Assembly (NCBI RefSeq): GCF_037890695.1
Contig: NZ_CP149571.1
Span: forward strand, 3,564,001-3,628,000
Length of the DNA: 64,000 bases
Origin: Aeromonas jandaei
GTDB lineage: Bacteria > Pseudomonadota > Gammaproteobacteria > Enterobacterales > Aeromonadaceae
Reading direction: 5' to 3'
A program made the translations under genes and the position numbers. Below are positions 9,288 to 21,300 of the stretch, piece after piece (the first letter of the stretch is position 1; each line of letters opens with the position of its first letter). The notes beneath the pieces were generated by a model. That model did no database searches. It was given only the letters and a program-made list of their open reading frames with translations, and had not been told where the DNA came from.

Positions 9288-10868
9288 ATGTTAGATACCA
9301 ACCTCAAACAACAACTCAACGGTTACTTGCAGTACATCGTCAATCCCATCGAGATCAGCGTGTCCGGCAATGACAGCGACAAATCCGCTGAACTGCTGGC
9401 GCTGGCCAGCGAGATCGCCGGGATGTCCCCCAAGATTTCTCTGACCGATGGCACCAATGCCCGCAAGCCTTCCATGAGCGTCGCGCCGCAGGGCCAGGCC
9501 CCGCGCGTTCATTTTGCCGGCATCCCCATGGGTCATGAATTTACCTCGCTGGTACTCGCCCTGCTGCAAAGCGGCGGTCACCCCTCCAAGGCCGATGCGG
9601 CCGTGCAGGAGCAGATCCGCAATCTCAAGGGCGAGTTCCACTTCGAGACTTATATTTCGCTCTCCTGCCACAACTGCCCGGACGTGGTGCAGGCCCTCAA
9701 CCTGATGGCCACCCTCAACCCTGGCATCACCCACACCATGATCGATGGCGCCCTGTTCCAGGACGAGGTCAACGAGCGTCAGATCATGGCGGTACCGAAC
9801 GTCTACCTGAACGGTCAGCCGTTCAGCCAGGGCCGCATTTCGCTGGAAGAGATCGTCGCCAAGCTCGACACCGGCGCCGCCGAGCGCAAAGCTGAGGAGC
9901 TGAGCGAAAAAGCACCCTACGACGTGCTGGTCGTCGGTGGTGGCCCGGCTGGCGCCGCCGCAGCCATCTATGCCGCTCGCAAGGGTATTCGCACTGCCAT
10001 CGTCGCCGAGCGTTTCGGTGGCCAGGTGATGGACACTGTCGGCATCGAAAACTTCATCTCCGTGCCCTATACCGAAGGCCCCAAACTGGCCGCAAGCCTG
10101 GAGCAGCACGTCAAGCAGTACGGCGTGGAAGTGATCACCGAGCAGCGCGCCGCCGCCATCCGCAAAGATGGGTATGTGAACGTGGATCTCGCCTCCGGTG
10201 CTACCTTGAAGAGCCGCGCCGTGATCCTGGCGACCGGTGCCCGCTGGCGCGACCTGAACGTGCCGGGCGAGCTTGAGTACCGCACCAAGGGCGTGGCCTA
10301 CTGCCCGCACTGTGACGGCCCCTTCTTCAAGGGCAAGCGGGTTGCGGTGATCGGGGGTGGTAACTCCGGTATCGAGGCCGCCATCGATCTGGCTGGCATT
10401 GTCGAACACGTTACCGTGGTGGAGTTCGCCGACACTCTGCGCGCCGACGAGGTATTGCAGAAGAAGGCCCGCTCCATGGCCAACATCGACATCATCATGA
10501 GTGCTCGCACCACCGAAGTGATCGGTGACGGCAGCAAGGTGGTGGGCATGGATTACGAAGATCGCACTACCGGCGAGATCAAGCATCTGGCCGTTGCAGG
10601 CATCTTCGTCCAGATCGGTCTGGTGCCGAACACCGAGTTCCTCAAGGGGAGCGACGTGGCCCTGACCCGCTTCGGCGAGATCGAAATCGACACCAGGGGC
10701 GCTACCTCCCTGCCCGGCGTCTACGCCGCAGGGGACGCTACCACGGTGCCGTTCAAGCAGATCATCATCTCCATGGGCGCCGGAGCGACCGCCGCGCTGG
10801 GAGCGTTTGATTACCTCATTCGCAATCCGGCCCCGCAGGCGAGCAAGGCTGACGCAGTCACCGCCTGA
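9288..10868 (+). CDS. ahpF: alkyl hydroperoxide reductase AhpF, NADH-dependent flavoprotein
   Basis: Transfers electrons from NADH through FAD and two disulfide centres to AhpC. The 526 residues (521 in E. coli) have the N-terminal double-thioredoxin-fold region with the redox pair C-H-N-C near residue 129, the FAD-binding [12 protein letters not shown] (about 216-227), the second pair C-P-H-C in [11 protein letters not shown], the NADH-binding [14 protein letters not shown], and the C-terminal [17 protein letters not shown] lies 8 bases before the ATG. Same direction as ahpC, ending at its own terminator. Confidence 0.97.
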   Translation: MLDTNLKQQLNGYLQYIVNPIEISVSGNDSDKSAELLALASEIAGMSPKISLTDGTNARKPSMSVAPQGQAPRVHFAGIPMGHEFTSLVLALLQSGGHPSKADAAVQEQIRNLKGEFHFETYISLSCHNCPDVVQALNLMATLNPGITHTMIDGALFQDEVNERQIMAVPNVYLNGQPFSQGRISLEEIVAKLDTGAAERKAEELSEKAPYDVLVVGGGPAGAAAAIYAARKGIRTAIVAERFGGQVMDTVGIENFISVPYTEGPKLAASLEQHVKQYGVEVITEQRAAAIRKDGYVNVDLASGATLKSRAVILATGARWRDLNVPGELEYRTKGVAYCPHCDGPFFKGKRVAVIGGGNSGIEAAIDLAGIVEHVTVVEFADTLRADEVLQKKARSMANIDIIMSARTTEVIGDGSKVVGMDYEDRTTGEIKHLAVAGIFVQIGLVPNTEFLKGSDVALTRFGEIEIDTRGATSLPGVYAAGDATTVPFKQIIISMGAGATAALGAFDYLIRNPAPQASKADAVTA

Positions 10869-10886
10869 TAGCCCCGCCAAATGCAC

Positions 10887-10916
10887 AAGCCGACACCCTG
10901 CGTGTCGGCTTTTTTG
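10887..10916 (+). terminator. ahpF terminator
   Basis: A 10-bp stem (10887-10896 with 10902-10911), a five-base loop and a T-run. Confidence 0.88.
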
Positions 10917-10931
10917 CATCTCTTGCTTCAT

Positions 10932-10959
10932 AAAAAAACCCGCAACAGGTGCGGGCTTT
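10932..10959 (-). terminator. terminator of the SIMPL-domain gene
   Basis: Stem CCCGCA (10939-10944) with TGCGGG (10950-10955). On the minus strand it is followed by GTTTTTTT, just past the stop of the gene at 10980. Confidence 0.8.
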
Positions 10960-10979
10960 CATCAATCACGACATCTGTA

Positions 10980-11687
10980 TCATTCGAGCAGAAAAACGGC
11001 GTCGATATTGTCAGTGACCGTGATCTGCTGCTGTTGATAGCTGTTGGCCGCCATATCCGCTGCAGGCGCGGCCATCGCCTGTGCCTTGAAGTTGCGGCTA
11101 TAGAGCGGCATCGGGGATGCATTGCGGTACTCAGCGCTATACACCTTGCCCAGCTTCATGCCAAACGCCTTGGCCAGCGACTCGGCCTTGCTCTTGGCAT
11201 CTTCCACCGCCCCCAGTCGCACCTGCTCCTTGACGGTTTGCGGCGATTTCAGGCCATATTCGATTTGCGATACTGACTCGAGCCCGGCTTTGAGCGCGGT
11301 ATCCATCAGCTGGCTCAGTTTGTCGAGTTGGTAGAGCTTGACCGCCAGCTGGCGCTGGGCACGGTACCCGAGCAGCTCGGGTTTCTTGTTCTCGGCATAT
11401 TGATACTCGGGGGAGACCACCAGATTGCCGGCCTCCACATCGGAGCGCTTGATGCCCAGCCCTTCAAGCTGACCAAAAAACGCGGCAACCTTGGTATCGA
11501 CCAGCTGCTTGGCCTTGAGCCCCTGTTTTTCCTGCGCGGTAACCGACACATTGAGCGTCAGCATATCCGGCTCCACCTTCTGCTCTGCGTAACCACTCAC
11601 CATCAGATGGGGCGCTTGCGGCACTTCAAGGGCAAACAGGGGGGCACTGACAACCAGAGCCGACAGGGTAAGAAGGGGACGCCACAT
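10980..11687 (-). CDS. SIMPL-domain (DUF541) periplasmic protein, YggE-like
   Basis: Exported protein of 235 residues with a signal peptide (MWRPLLTLSALVVSAPLFA, about 1-19) followed by one SIMPL/DUF541 domain: HLMVSGYAEQKVEPDMLTLNVSV, then GNLVVSPEYQY, GYRAQRQLAVKL and the C-terminal ITVTDNIDAVFLLE. E. coli YggE is linked to oxidative stress tolerance; the biochemical role of the family is not known. ATG at 11687 is chosen because the signal peptide begins there; a TTG five codons upstream is possible. Its only ribosome site, GAGG, lies inside the 3' arm of a terminator-like hairpin immediately upstream, an odd arrangement described separately. Confidence 0.85.
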   Translation of the reverse strand: MWRPLLTLSALVVSAPLFALEVPQAPHLMVSGYAEQKVEPDMLTLNVSVTAQEKQGLKAKQLVDTKVAAFFGQLEGLGIKRSDVEAGNLVVSPEYQYAENKKPELLGYRAQRQLAVKLYQLDKLSQLMDTALKAGLESVSQIEYGLKSPQTVKEQVRLGAVEDAKSKAESLAKAFGMKLGKVYSAEYRNASPMPLYSRNFKAQAMAAPAADMAANSYQQQQITVTDNIDAVFLLE

Positions 11688-11688
11688 A

Positions 11689-11717
11689 GAAAAAAGCCTC
11701 AATCAACAAGATTGAGG
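11689..11717 (-). terminator. terminator overlapping the ribosome site of the SIMPL gene
   Basis: On the minus strand GCCTCAATC-TTGTT-GATTGAGGC-TTTTTT forms a 9-bp perfect stem with a T-run. It ends the transcript of the upstream 186-residue gene. The 3' arm contains the GAGG of the next gene, and that gene's ATG follows two bases after the T-run. Confidence 0.8.
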
Positions 11718-11743
11718 CCATTATGCCCGCAGCAAAGTGAGAT

Positions 11744-12304
11744 TCATATATCGTGCAGTGGCGGGATCTGATCCAGCACCTGATTGGTCAAATCAAGACT
11801 GATGGTGACAACCGGGGCGGACTCATGCTCTCCCCCTGCAGATACTGGTGTGTTGCTGACCTGTGCGACCAGCACCTCGTCATCAAAGTGGAACGAATCC
11901 CACGACAGAATATGTCCTTGTGGCTGGGCGTGAACCTCTGTCGGTACACTCTCCTCCATTGCCACAGACCAGGGAATAGTCTCGGAGTGCCCCAGCAGAT
12001 CCTGCAGCTGCGGGGAGTAGAGACTGGCCAGCGAGTACTCCTGCTGACCCAGATCATGCCCTACGAGGATGACACCATGAGACTCTTCAGCATCCATTGC
12101 CGGGGTGTAGGTGATCGATGCCGCGGCAAAATCGACACTGAGCGAGCCAGCTACATCACCGGCGTCGTTCTCGATCTCCACACCATCCAGCTGATCCCCC
12201 GCGATCGATGCCTGATAGCCAAACTGGCCTGCGCAGGTAATGGTTCCCTGCCCATCCCAGCTATAACGGATACCATCAATGTCGACCCAGTTGAATGACT
12301 GCAT
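11744..12304 (-). CDS. acidic protein of unknown family downstream of the giant adhesin
   Basis: I do not recognise the family. The 186-residue product is acidic, has no signal peptide or membrane segment, and has one Cys in GTITCAGQFGY. Short stretches such as GSLSVDFAAASITYTPA recall the beta-rich repeat style of the adhesin upstream, and the C-terminal end (ISLDLTNQVLDQIPPLHDI) is hydrophobic and could be a type I secretion signal, but this is inference. ATG at 12304 is preceded by GGAGAGGGG; an earlier ATG (12340) lacks such a site. It starts 86 bases after the adhesin stop, beyond a terminator, so it may depend on readthrough. It may be a second secreted substrate or an adhesin accessory. 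Confidence 0.6.
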   Translation of the reverse strand: MQSFNWVDIDGIRYSWDGQGTITCAGQFGYQASIAGDQLDGVEIENDAGDVAGSLSVDFAAASITYTPAMDAEESHGVILVGHDLGQQEYSLASLYSPQLQDLLGHSETIPWSVAMEESVPTEVHAQPQGHILSWDSFHFDDEVLVAQVSNTPVSAGGEHESAPVVTISLDLTNQVLDQIPPLHDI

Positions 12305-12349
12305 GACGCCCCTCTCCTCTACTGCTGCTATCTTATCCATCCCTCAGGG

Positions 12350-12380
12350 GAAAAAACAGGGGCCAGGCAAGCCCGGCCCC
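12350..12380 (-). terminator. terminator of the giant adhesin gene
   Basis: Stem GGGGCC (12359-12364) with GGCCCC (12375-12380) and an inner GGC/GCC helix. On the minus strand it is followed by TGTTTTTT. Confidence 0.82.
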
Positions 12381-12389
12381 AAGACAAGA

Positions 12390-15300
12390 TTACGGATCAA
12401 CCTTCAGATTACCCTGATTCAACAGGTCTTCAATGATGGTCTGGTCATTGCGTGTTCCTCCCAGTGTCAGGTCGATGTTGTCAAACTGGATAACGTGGGT
12501 CGAACTGCCGCTGCCTGAGCCATCAAGGTCAATCGTGAGGGTGGATTTGCCAGTGCCCGGACCTGTGGTGAAGGTGAGATAAGCATCGAGCGATGTCTTG
12601 TTGGCATGCTCGCCGCTGAGCAACTCACTGATATCCAGCACATCGCCGCCAGTTCCGGTGGTGAAGTCCTTGATCACATCGGTGCCACCCACATCACCAG
12701 CGCCCCACTTGAAGGTATCGCTGCCCGAGCCGCCGGTCAGCGTATCGCTGCCACTGCCACCAACCAGAATGTCATCACCCACACCACCATTCAGGGTGTC
12801 CTTGCCACCATTGCCAAACAGGATGTCGTTACCGCCATTGCCGTTCAGCGTCTCGTCGCCAGAACCGCCAATCAGGATCTCGTCGAGGTAGCCCCCCGTG
12901 AGGGTGGTTCCGCTCTGTTCATCGACATAGACCTTGCCGGTATCGGTGGTCGTACTGTTGGTGTAGACGAACGAACCGTCATACGAGCTCGGCGTTGCAC
13001 TGCCCGAACCGTCATCGAACGAGACAAACCCGGTGTTGTCGGTAACCGTGCCGCCAACGGCATTGGAGACACCACTGATCGCCTGGGTGCCAACAAGTGG
13101 CCCGGAGTCATTGGCAAGCAGAGCCCAATCCGGAATGGAGACAGGATCCTGATTGGTGATGACAAAGTCGTCACGCACCACCATGGGGGCAACAGCAGGA
13201 TTGATGGTTATCGCCAAAGTGCTCGATGCAGTATCACCATCGTAGTCACTCACACTGTAACCAAATACCTGATTGATCCCGCCGGCAGGAATGGTTAACG
13301 GCGGGGTATAGGTATACATGCCGTTATCCATGTCCACCTTGAGAACCCCTCCTGCCACGGCAATCGACCACTCGTTGGTAGCAGTATCGAATGTCCCGAC
13401 AGAGGTTCCTCCGGTAACGCTCACACTGTCGCTCTTCTGGTTGTAGTGATAGGTCACGCCAGCCACCGTAATGGATTCCAGCCAGCCACCATCTGCACCA
13501 GCACTCGCGGTCAACCCACCATTAAGCAGTTGCCCGGAAACCGGCTGGGCCACTACCGTACTGACCAAGGTCGATGCCAACTGACTGAAATCAGTCACCA
13601 TAATCGACGATGTATTGGTTGCCGTTACACCGTTATAGGCGATCGGATCCAGCTGTGACGACGTTGTCCCTGACCCCATTCCCAGAGCAAACGAGTTGAT
13701 GCTGTTTACTCTGAGAAAATCCGTCCAGTCCTTCTCATTGGCAGTGCTGATCCCGGAACCATCGCCGAAGCTATTGGAGCCGTCGGGGACAGTTGCCGAG
13801 TTGCTGACCGTCGAATAGTTGGGAGCCCCATCCGACATGAAGTAGGAGACGTTCTGCGCTCCTGCCAGCTTACCGCCAGCGCCAAAGGCATTGATGGCAT
13901 CATTGAGCGCATCGTCATAGTTTGTCGAATCGGTCGGTGACAGGCCCAGAATAATTGCTTTAGCCGCATCCACAGTGACCCAGGTACCTGTCGGATTGGC
14001 CGCTGCAGTACTGAACGTCACAATGTTAACCATGACATTGCCACTGGCATCGTATCGATCAAGCAGCTCCAGCGCCGACTTCTGCATTACCTCCATCCGG
14101 GTCATCCCCTGATAGCCGGATGCATTACCCATACTGCCGGAGATATCGAGGATCAACATCAGGTTGGTATTTTGCACCTGAGTGGCCTGCCCCGAGTTGG
14201 TTACTGCATTCGCCGTCGGGGTGTCGTCGTCGACGTTGATGGTCAGGCTGCCATCCACGCTGTCTTTGTCGGCATCGGTAACACGGTAGCTCAGCGTGAA
14301 GGTGGCGTCATTCTCGTCATTGCCGTCGGCATGCTTGATCGGCGCATTCTGCGTCACGCTGTAGGCACCCGTGGCGCTGTTCAGCGTCACCGTCAGCACG
14401 GTCACGCCAGCCTGTTTGACCAGCAGTGAACCACCAGACCCCGCTTCATAGGTGTAACCGCCCGGTGCACCACTGGTCAGCCACTGGATGCTGCCAGCGC
14501 CGTCGGCACCGAAGCTGTGGCCCAGGGTTCCGCTGACATTGACCGCGTTCGGGTCGTCGCCCGTGCCGCCAGCTATGCCGCCCGCAAGGGCATCATCGTC
14601 CAGTTGCACTGCTGCGTTAGCGCTGACCGTCGGGGTGTCGTCGTCGACGTTGATGGTCAGGCTGCCATCCACGCTGTCTTTGTCGGCATCGGTAACACGG
14701 TAGCTCAGCGTGAAGGTGGCGCTATTCTCGTCATTGCCGTCGGCATGCTTGATCGGCGCATTCTGCGTCACGCTGTAGGCACCCGTGGCGCTGTTCAGCG
14801 TCACCGTCAGCACGGTCACGCCAGCCTGTTTGACCAGCAGTGAACCACCAGACCCCGCTTCATAGGTGTAACCGCCCGGTGCACCACTGGTCAGCCACTG
14901 GATGCTGCCAGCGCCGTCGGCACCGAAGCTGTGGCCCAGGGTTCCGCTGACATTGACCGCGTTCGGGTCGTCGCCCGTGCCGCCAGCTATGCCGCCCGCA
15001 AGGGCATCATCGTCCAGTTGCACTGCTGCGTTAGCGCTGACCGTCGGGGTGTCGTCGTCGACGTTGATGGTCAGGCTGCCATCCACGCTGTCTTTGTCGG
15101 CATCGGTAACACGGTAGCTCAGCGTGAAGGTGGCGTTATTCTCGTCATTGCCGTCGGCATGCTTGATCGGCGCATTCTGCGTCACGCTGTAGGCACCCGT
15201 GGCGCTGTTCAGCGTCACCGTCAGCACGGTCACGCCAGCCTGTTTGACCAGCAGTGAACCACCAGACCCCGCTTCATAGGTGTAACCGCCCGGTGCACCA

Positions 15301-18300
15301 CTGGTCAGCCACTGGATGCTGCCAGCGCCGTCGGCACCGAAGCTGTGGCCCAGGGTTCCGCTGACATTGATCGCGTTCGGGTCGTCGCCCGTGCCGCCAG
15401 CTATGCCGCCCGCCAGGGCATCATCGTCCAGTTGCACTGCTGCGTTAGCGCTGACCGTCGGGGTGTCGTCGTCGACGTTGATGGTCAGGCTGCCATCCAC
15501 GCTGTCTTTGTCGGCATCGGTAACACGGTAGTTCAGCGTGAAGGTGGCGTTATTCTCGTCATTGCCGTCGGCATGCTTGATCGGCGCATTCTGCGTCACG
15601 CTGTAGGCACCCGTGGCGCTGTTCAGCGTCACCGTCAGCACGGTCACGCCAGCCTGTTTGACCAGCAGTGAACCACCAGACCCCGCTTCATAGGTGTAAC
15701 CGCCCGGTGCACCACTGGTCAGCCACTGGATGCTGCCAGCGCCGTCGGCACCGAAGCTGTGGCCCAGGGTTCCGCTGACATTGATCGCGTTCGGGTCGTC
15801 GCCCGTGCCGCCAGCTATGCCGCCCGCAAGGGCATCATCGTCCAGTTGCACTGCTGCGTTAGCGCTGACCGTCGGGGTGTCGTCGTCGACGTTGATGGTC
15901 AGGCTGCCATCCACGCTGTCTTTGTCGGCATCGGTAACACGGTAGCTCAGCGTGAAGGTGGCGTTATTCTCGTCATTGCCGTCGGCATGCTTGATCGGCG
16001 CATTCTGCGTCACGCTGTAGGCACCCGTGGCGCTGTTCAGCGTCACCGTCAGCACGGTCACGCCAGCCTGTTTGACCAGCAGTGAACCACCAGACCCCGC
16101 TTCATAGGTGTAACCGCCCGGTGCACCACTGGTCAGCCACTGGATGCTGCCAGCGCCGTCGGCACCGAAGCTGTGGCCCAGGGTTCCGCTGACATTGACC
16201 GCGTTCGGGTCGTCGCCCGTGCCACCAGCTATGCCGCCCGCCAAGGCATCATCGTCCAGTTGCACTACTGCGTTGGCGCTGATACTCGGGCCATCGTCCT
16301 TGAAGCTGATGACCTTACCGATATCCAGAACCCCGCTTGCGTGATCTCCATCCTTATCGGTGACGGTCAAAGTCAAATTAACGTGGCCAGAGCCCAAAAA
16401 GGTGGCTTCATCGGGATCAGAGGTTGGGTGAACTACAGCCCGCAGCTGATCAAGGGTCACCTTGCCGCTACTGTCGACCGTGAGGCTAAATACCAGCTGG
16501 CCAGTTGTGGCCGTGCGACCTTCGAGGATCAAACCATTCATTCTCAGCTGAACTTGCTCACCAGTGGCGGTATCAATCAGACCAGAGTTGGCATTTTGTA
16601 CATTCAGGCTGTAGCTCTGGGATCCCAGACCATCAGCCCCCGGCTGTACGTTGAACACACCACTAAAGTCAGCTGTTGCATCATGATTGAGGTTGGACTC
16701 ATCGACCTGCAACTGCACAGCACCGCCCCAAGTAACAGTGGTGCTGACATCGTTGTAGTCGTAATCCGAGTTGAGGGTCATATCCTCCCAGTTCTGGTTG
16801 CCTGCGCTACCGGTATCCTGCAAATGTGAACCGCCAGGGTTGAGGCTCGCATCGCTGAACACGATGTTGGCACCATCGGCCCCACTCAACGCAGTGCTGC
16901 CAACGAATGCCTGCCACTTGCCATTAATAAACTGGAATGTGACAGCGGCACCATCTACAAGACCGGGATTGGCTCCTCCATTGGGGATAACAAAGAATCC
17001 GGTATGAGCAGGATCCAGCGAACTGATATCTGTCTGGCTTCCCACACTCTGACTGTGCACATTTGCCCAGATGACTTTGCCGGACAACGGAGTGCCATCA
17101 TCACCTTTGACGTAGTAGCCATAGCTATTTGAATAACCGGCGTTGCTACCCAGGAAGGTGACTGAGGAAGTCAGGGACAGCTCACCCACCTGGATTGTCG
17201 GTGTATCATCGTTAATGGTGACGGCAAGTACGCCACTGGCACTGTCCCCATCGCCATCTGTCACCTTGTAGCCCACATTGAGGGTGAGATTATCTTCGGT
17301 ATCAGTCCCTGTGTGCATCAAGGGCTGCAGAAGTTTCACCGAGTAGGCACCAGTGCTCGGGTCGGTAATGGTGACCGTCATCAAGAGACCGCGAGTGGAA
17401 CTGATAGACAAGGTTCCACTTTGGGCATCCCACGTTGAGGTCACACTTTCACTTCCCAACGCAGTAGGCCCGGAGAGTTCAAGCGATTTGAGGCCATCAG
17501 CCCCAGCCTGATAAACCAGATTGCCCGTGACGCTGGTATTGGCCCCTGCAACATCACCAGAACCACCATTGATCCCGCCAACAAGGCCTTCATCGTCAAG
17601 AACCAAGGCAGCCTGAACATTGCTTGCTTTGGGGCCGTCATCCTCGAAGCGGAACACACCGTTGGTGCCAAGGTTCACAGACGCGCTGGCGCTATCGCCA
17701 TCGGCATCGGTCACGGTCTGCACCAACGTCAGCACGCCCTGCCCCACGGTCAGCGCCACGCTGTCATCTGCATTGCTGGTATCGCCATGCCAAACGTTGT
17801 CCAGCAGGGCCAGCGTCACTTCTCCGGTGGTCGGGTTGATGGTCAGGGTGAAGTAGCTCACTGCACCGGCGCTGCCGGTGATGACGTTGCCCACCTGATT
17901 GAGCACGATGGCCGCACCCTGCCCGTTCGCAGCCAGCGGGTCGACCGCATACAGGCCGCTCGCCACGTTGCTGCCGCTCAGCGCCAGGCTGTAGCCGATG
18001 CTGCCCGCCCCGTCGGCACCGAAGGCCGGCGCGAACTGGGCCTGTACGTCGGCCGCACTCAGGCTGGCATTGGCCACCCCGTCACCGCCAACGCCGCCCA
18101 GACTGGCCAGGCTTTCATCCACGGTTGCACCCAGACGCGGGGCTTCTTCTGCCAGCCCGGCACGCGGGCCGTCATCCTCGAAGCGGAACACACCGTTGGT
18201 GCCAAGGTCCACAGACGCGCTGGCGCTATCGCCATCGGCATCGGTCACGGTCTGCACCAACGTCAGCACGCCCTGCCCCACGGTCAGCGCCACGCTGTCA

Positions 18301-21300
18301 TCTGCATTGCTGGTATCGCCATGCCAAACGTTGTCCAGCAGGGCCAGCGTCACTTCTCCGGTGGTCGGGTTGATGGTCAGGGTGAAGTAGCTCACTGCAC
18401 CGGCGCTGCCGGTGATGACGTTGCCCACCTGATTGAGCACGATGGCCGCACCCTGCCCGTTCGCAGCCAGCGGGTCGACCGCATACAGGCCGCTCGCCAC
18501 GTTGCTGCCGCTCAGCGCCAGGCTGTAGCCGATGCTGCCCGCCCCGTCGGCACCGAAGGCCGGCGCGAACTGGGCCTGTACGTCGGCCGCACTCAGGCTG
18601 GCATTGGCCACCCCGTCACCGCCAACGCCGCCCAGACTGGCCAGGCTTTCATCCACGGTTGCACCCAGACGCGGGGCTTCTTCTGCCAGCCCGGCACGCG
18701 GGCCGTCATCCTCGAAGCGGAACACACCGTTGGTGCCAAGGTCCACAGACGCGCTGGCGCTATCGCCATCGGCATCGGTCACGGTCTGCACCAACGTCAG
18801 CACGCCCTTGCCCACACTCAGCGCCACGCTGTCATCTGCACTGGTGGTATCGCCATGCCAAACGTTGTCCAGCAGAGCCAAGGTCACTTCCCCGGTGGTC
18901 GGGTTGATGGTCAGGGTGAAGTAGCTCACTGCACCGACACTGCCGGTGATGACGTTGCCCACCTGATTGAGCACGATGGCCGCACCCTGCCCGTTCGCAG
19001 CCAGCGGGTCGACCGCATACAGGCCGCTCGCCACGTTGCTGCCGCTCAGCGCCAGGCTGTAGCCGATGCTGCCCGCCCCGTCGGCACCGAAGGCCGGCGC
19101 GAACTGGGCCTGTACGTCGGCCGCACTCAGGCTGGCATTGGCCACCCCGTCACCGCCAACGCCGCCCAGACTGGCAAGGCTTTCATCCACGGTTGCACCC
19201 AGACGCGGGGCTTCTTCTGCCAGCCCGGCACGCGGGCCGTCATCCTCGAAGCGGAACACACCGTTGGTGCCAAGGTCCACAGACGCGCTGGCGCTATCGC
19301 CATCGGCATCGGTCACGGTCTGCACCAACGTCAGCACGCCCTTGCCCACACTCAGCGCCACGCTGTCATCTGCATTGCTGGTATCGCCATGCCAAACGTT
19401 GTCCAGCAGAGCCAAGGTCACTTCCCCGGTGGTCGGGTTGATGGTCAGGGTGAAGTAGCTCACTGCACCGACACTGCCGGTGATGACGTTGCCCACCTGA
19501 TTGAGCACGATGGCCGCACCCTGCCCGTTCGCAGCCAGCGGGTCGACCGCATACAGGCCGCTCGCCACGTTGCTGCCGCTCAGCGCCAGGCTGTAGCCGA
19601 TGCTGCCCGCCCCGTCGGCACCGAAGGCCGGCGCGAACTGGGCCTGTACGTCGGCCGCACTCAGGCTGGCATTGGCCACCCCGTCACCGCCAACGCCGCC
19701 CAGACTGGCAAGGCTTTCATCCACGGTTGCACCCAGACGCGGGGCTTCTTCTGCCAGCCCGGCACGCGGGCCGTCATCCTCGAAGCGGAACACACCGTTG
19801 GTGCCAAGGTTCACAGACGCGCTGGCGCTATCGCCATCGGCATCGGTCACGGTCTGCACCAACGTCAGCACGCCCTGCCCCACGGTCAGCGCCACGCTGT
19901 CATCTGCATTGCTGGTATCGCCATGCCAAACGTTGTCCAGCAGAGCCAAGGTCACTTCCCCGGTGGTCGGGTTGATGGTCAGGGTGAAGTAGCTCACTGC
20001 ACCGGCGCTGCCGGTGATGACGTTGCCCACCTGATTGAGCACGATGGCCGCACCCTGCCCGTTCGCAGCCAGCGGGTCGACCGCATACAGGCCGCTCGCC
20101 ACGTTGCTGCCGCTCAGCGCCAGGCTGTAGCCGATGCTGCCCGCCCCGTCGGCACCGAAGGCCGGCGCGAACTGGGCCTGTACGTCGGCCGCACTCAGGC
20201 TGGCATTGGCCACCCCGTCACCGCCAACGCCGCCCAGACTGGCAAGGCTTTCATCCACGGTTGCACCCAGACGCGGGGCTTCTTCTGCCAGCCCGGCACG
20301 CGGGCCGTCATCCTCGAAGCGGAACACACCGTTGGTGCCAAGGTCCACAGACGCGCTGGCGCTATCGCCATCGGCATCGGTCACGGTCTGCACCAACGTC
20401 AGCACGCCCTGCCCCACGGTCAGCGCCACGCTGTCATCTGCATTGCTGGTATCGCCATGCCAAACGTTGTCCAGCAGAGCCAAGGTCACTTCCCCGGTGG
20501 TCGGGTTGATGGTCAGGGTGAAGTAGTCCACCCCGCCGGCGCTGCCGGTGATGACGTTGCCCACCTGATTGAGCACGATGGCCGCACCCTGCCCGTTCGC
20601 AGCCAGCGGGTCGACCGCATACAGGCCGCTCGCCACGTTGCTGCCGCTCAGCGCCAGGCTGTAGCCGATGCTGCCCGCCCCGTCGGCACCGAAGGCCGGC
20701 GCGAACTGGGCCTGTACGTCGGCCGCACTCAGGCTGGCATTGGCCACCCCGTCACCGCCAACGCCGCCCAGACTGGCCAGGCTTTCATCCACGGTTGCAC
20801 CCAGACGCGGGGCTTCTTCTGCCAGCCCGGCACGCGGGCCGTCATCCTCGAAGCGGAACACACCGTTGGTGCCAAGGTCCACAGACGCGCTGGCGCTATC
20901 GCCATCGGCATCGGTCACGGTCTGCACCAACGTCAGCACGCCCTTGCCCACACTCAGCGCCACGCTGTCATCTGCACTGGTGGTATCGCCATGCCAAACG
21001 TTGTCCAGCAGGGCCAGCGTCACTTCCCCGGTGGTCGGGTTGATGGTCAGGGTGAAGTAGTCCACCCCGCCGGCGCTGCCGGTGATGACGTTGCCCACCT
21101 GATTGAGCACGATGGCCGCACCCTGCCCGTTCGCAGCCAGCGGGTCGACCGCATACAGGCCGCTCGCCACGTTGCTGCCGCTCAGCGCCAGGCTGTAGCC
21201 GATGCTGCCCGCCCCGTCGGCACCGAAGGCCGGCGCGAACTGGGCCTGTACGTCGGCCGCACTCAGGCTGGCATTGGCCACCCCGTCACCGCCAACGCCG

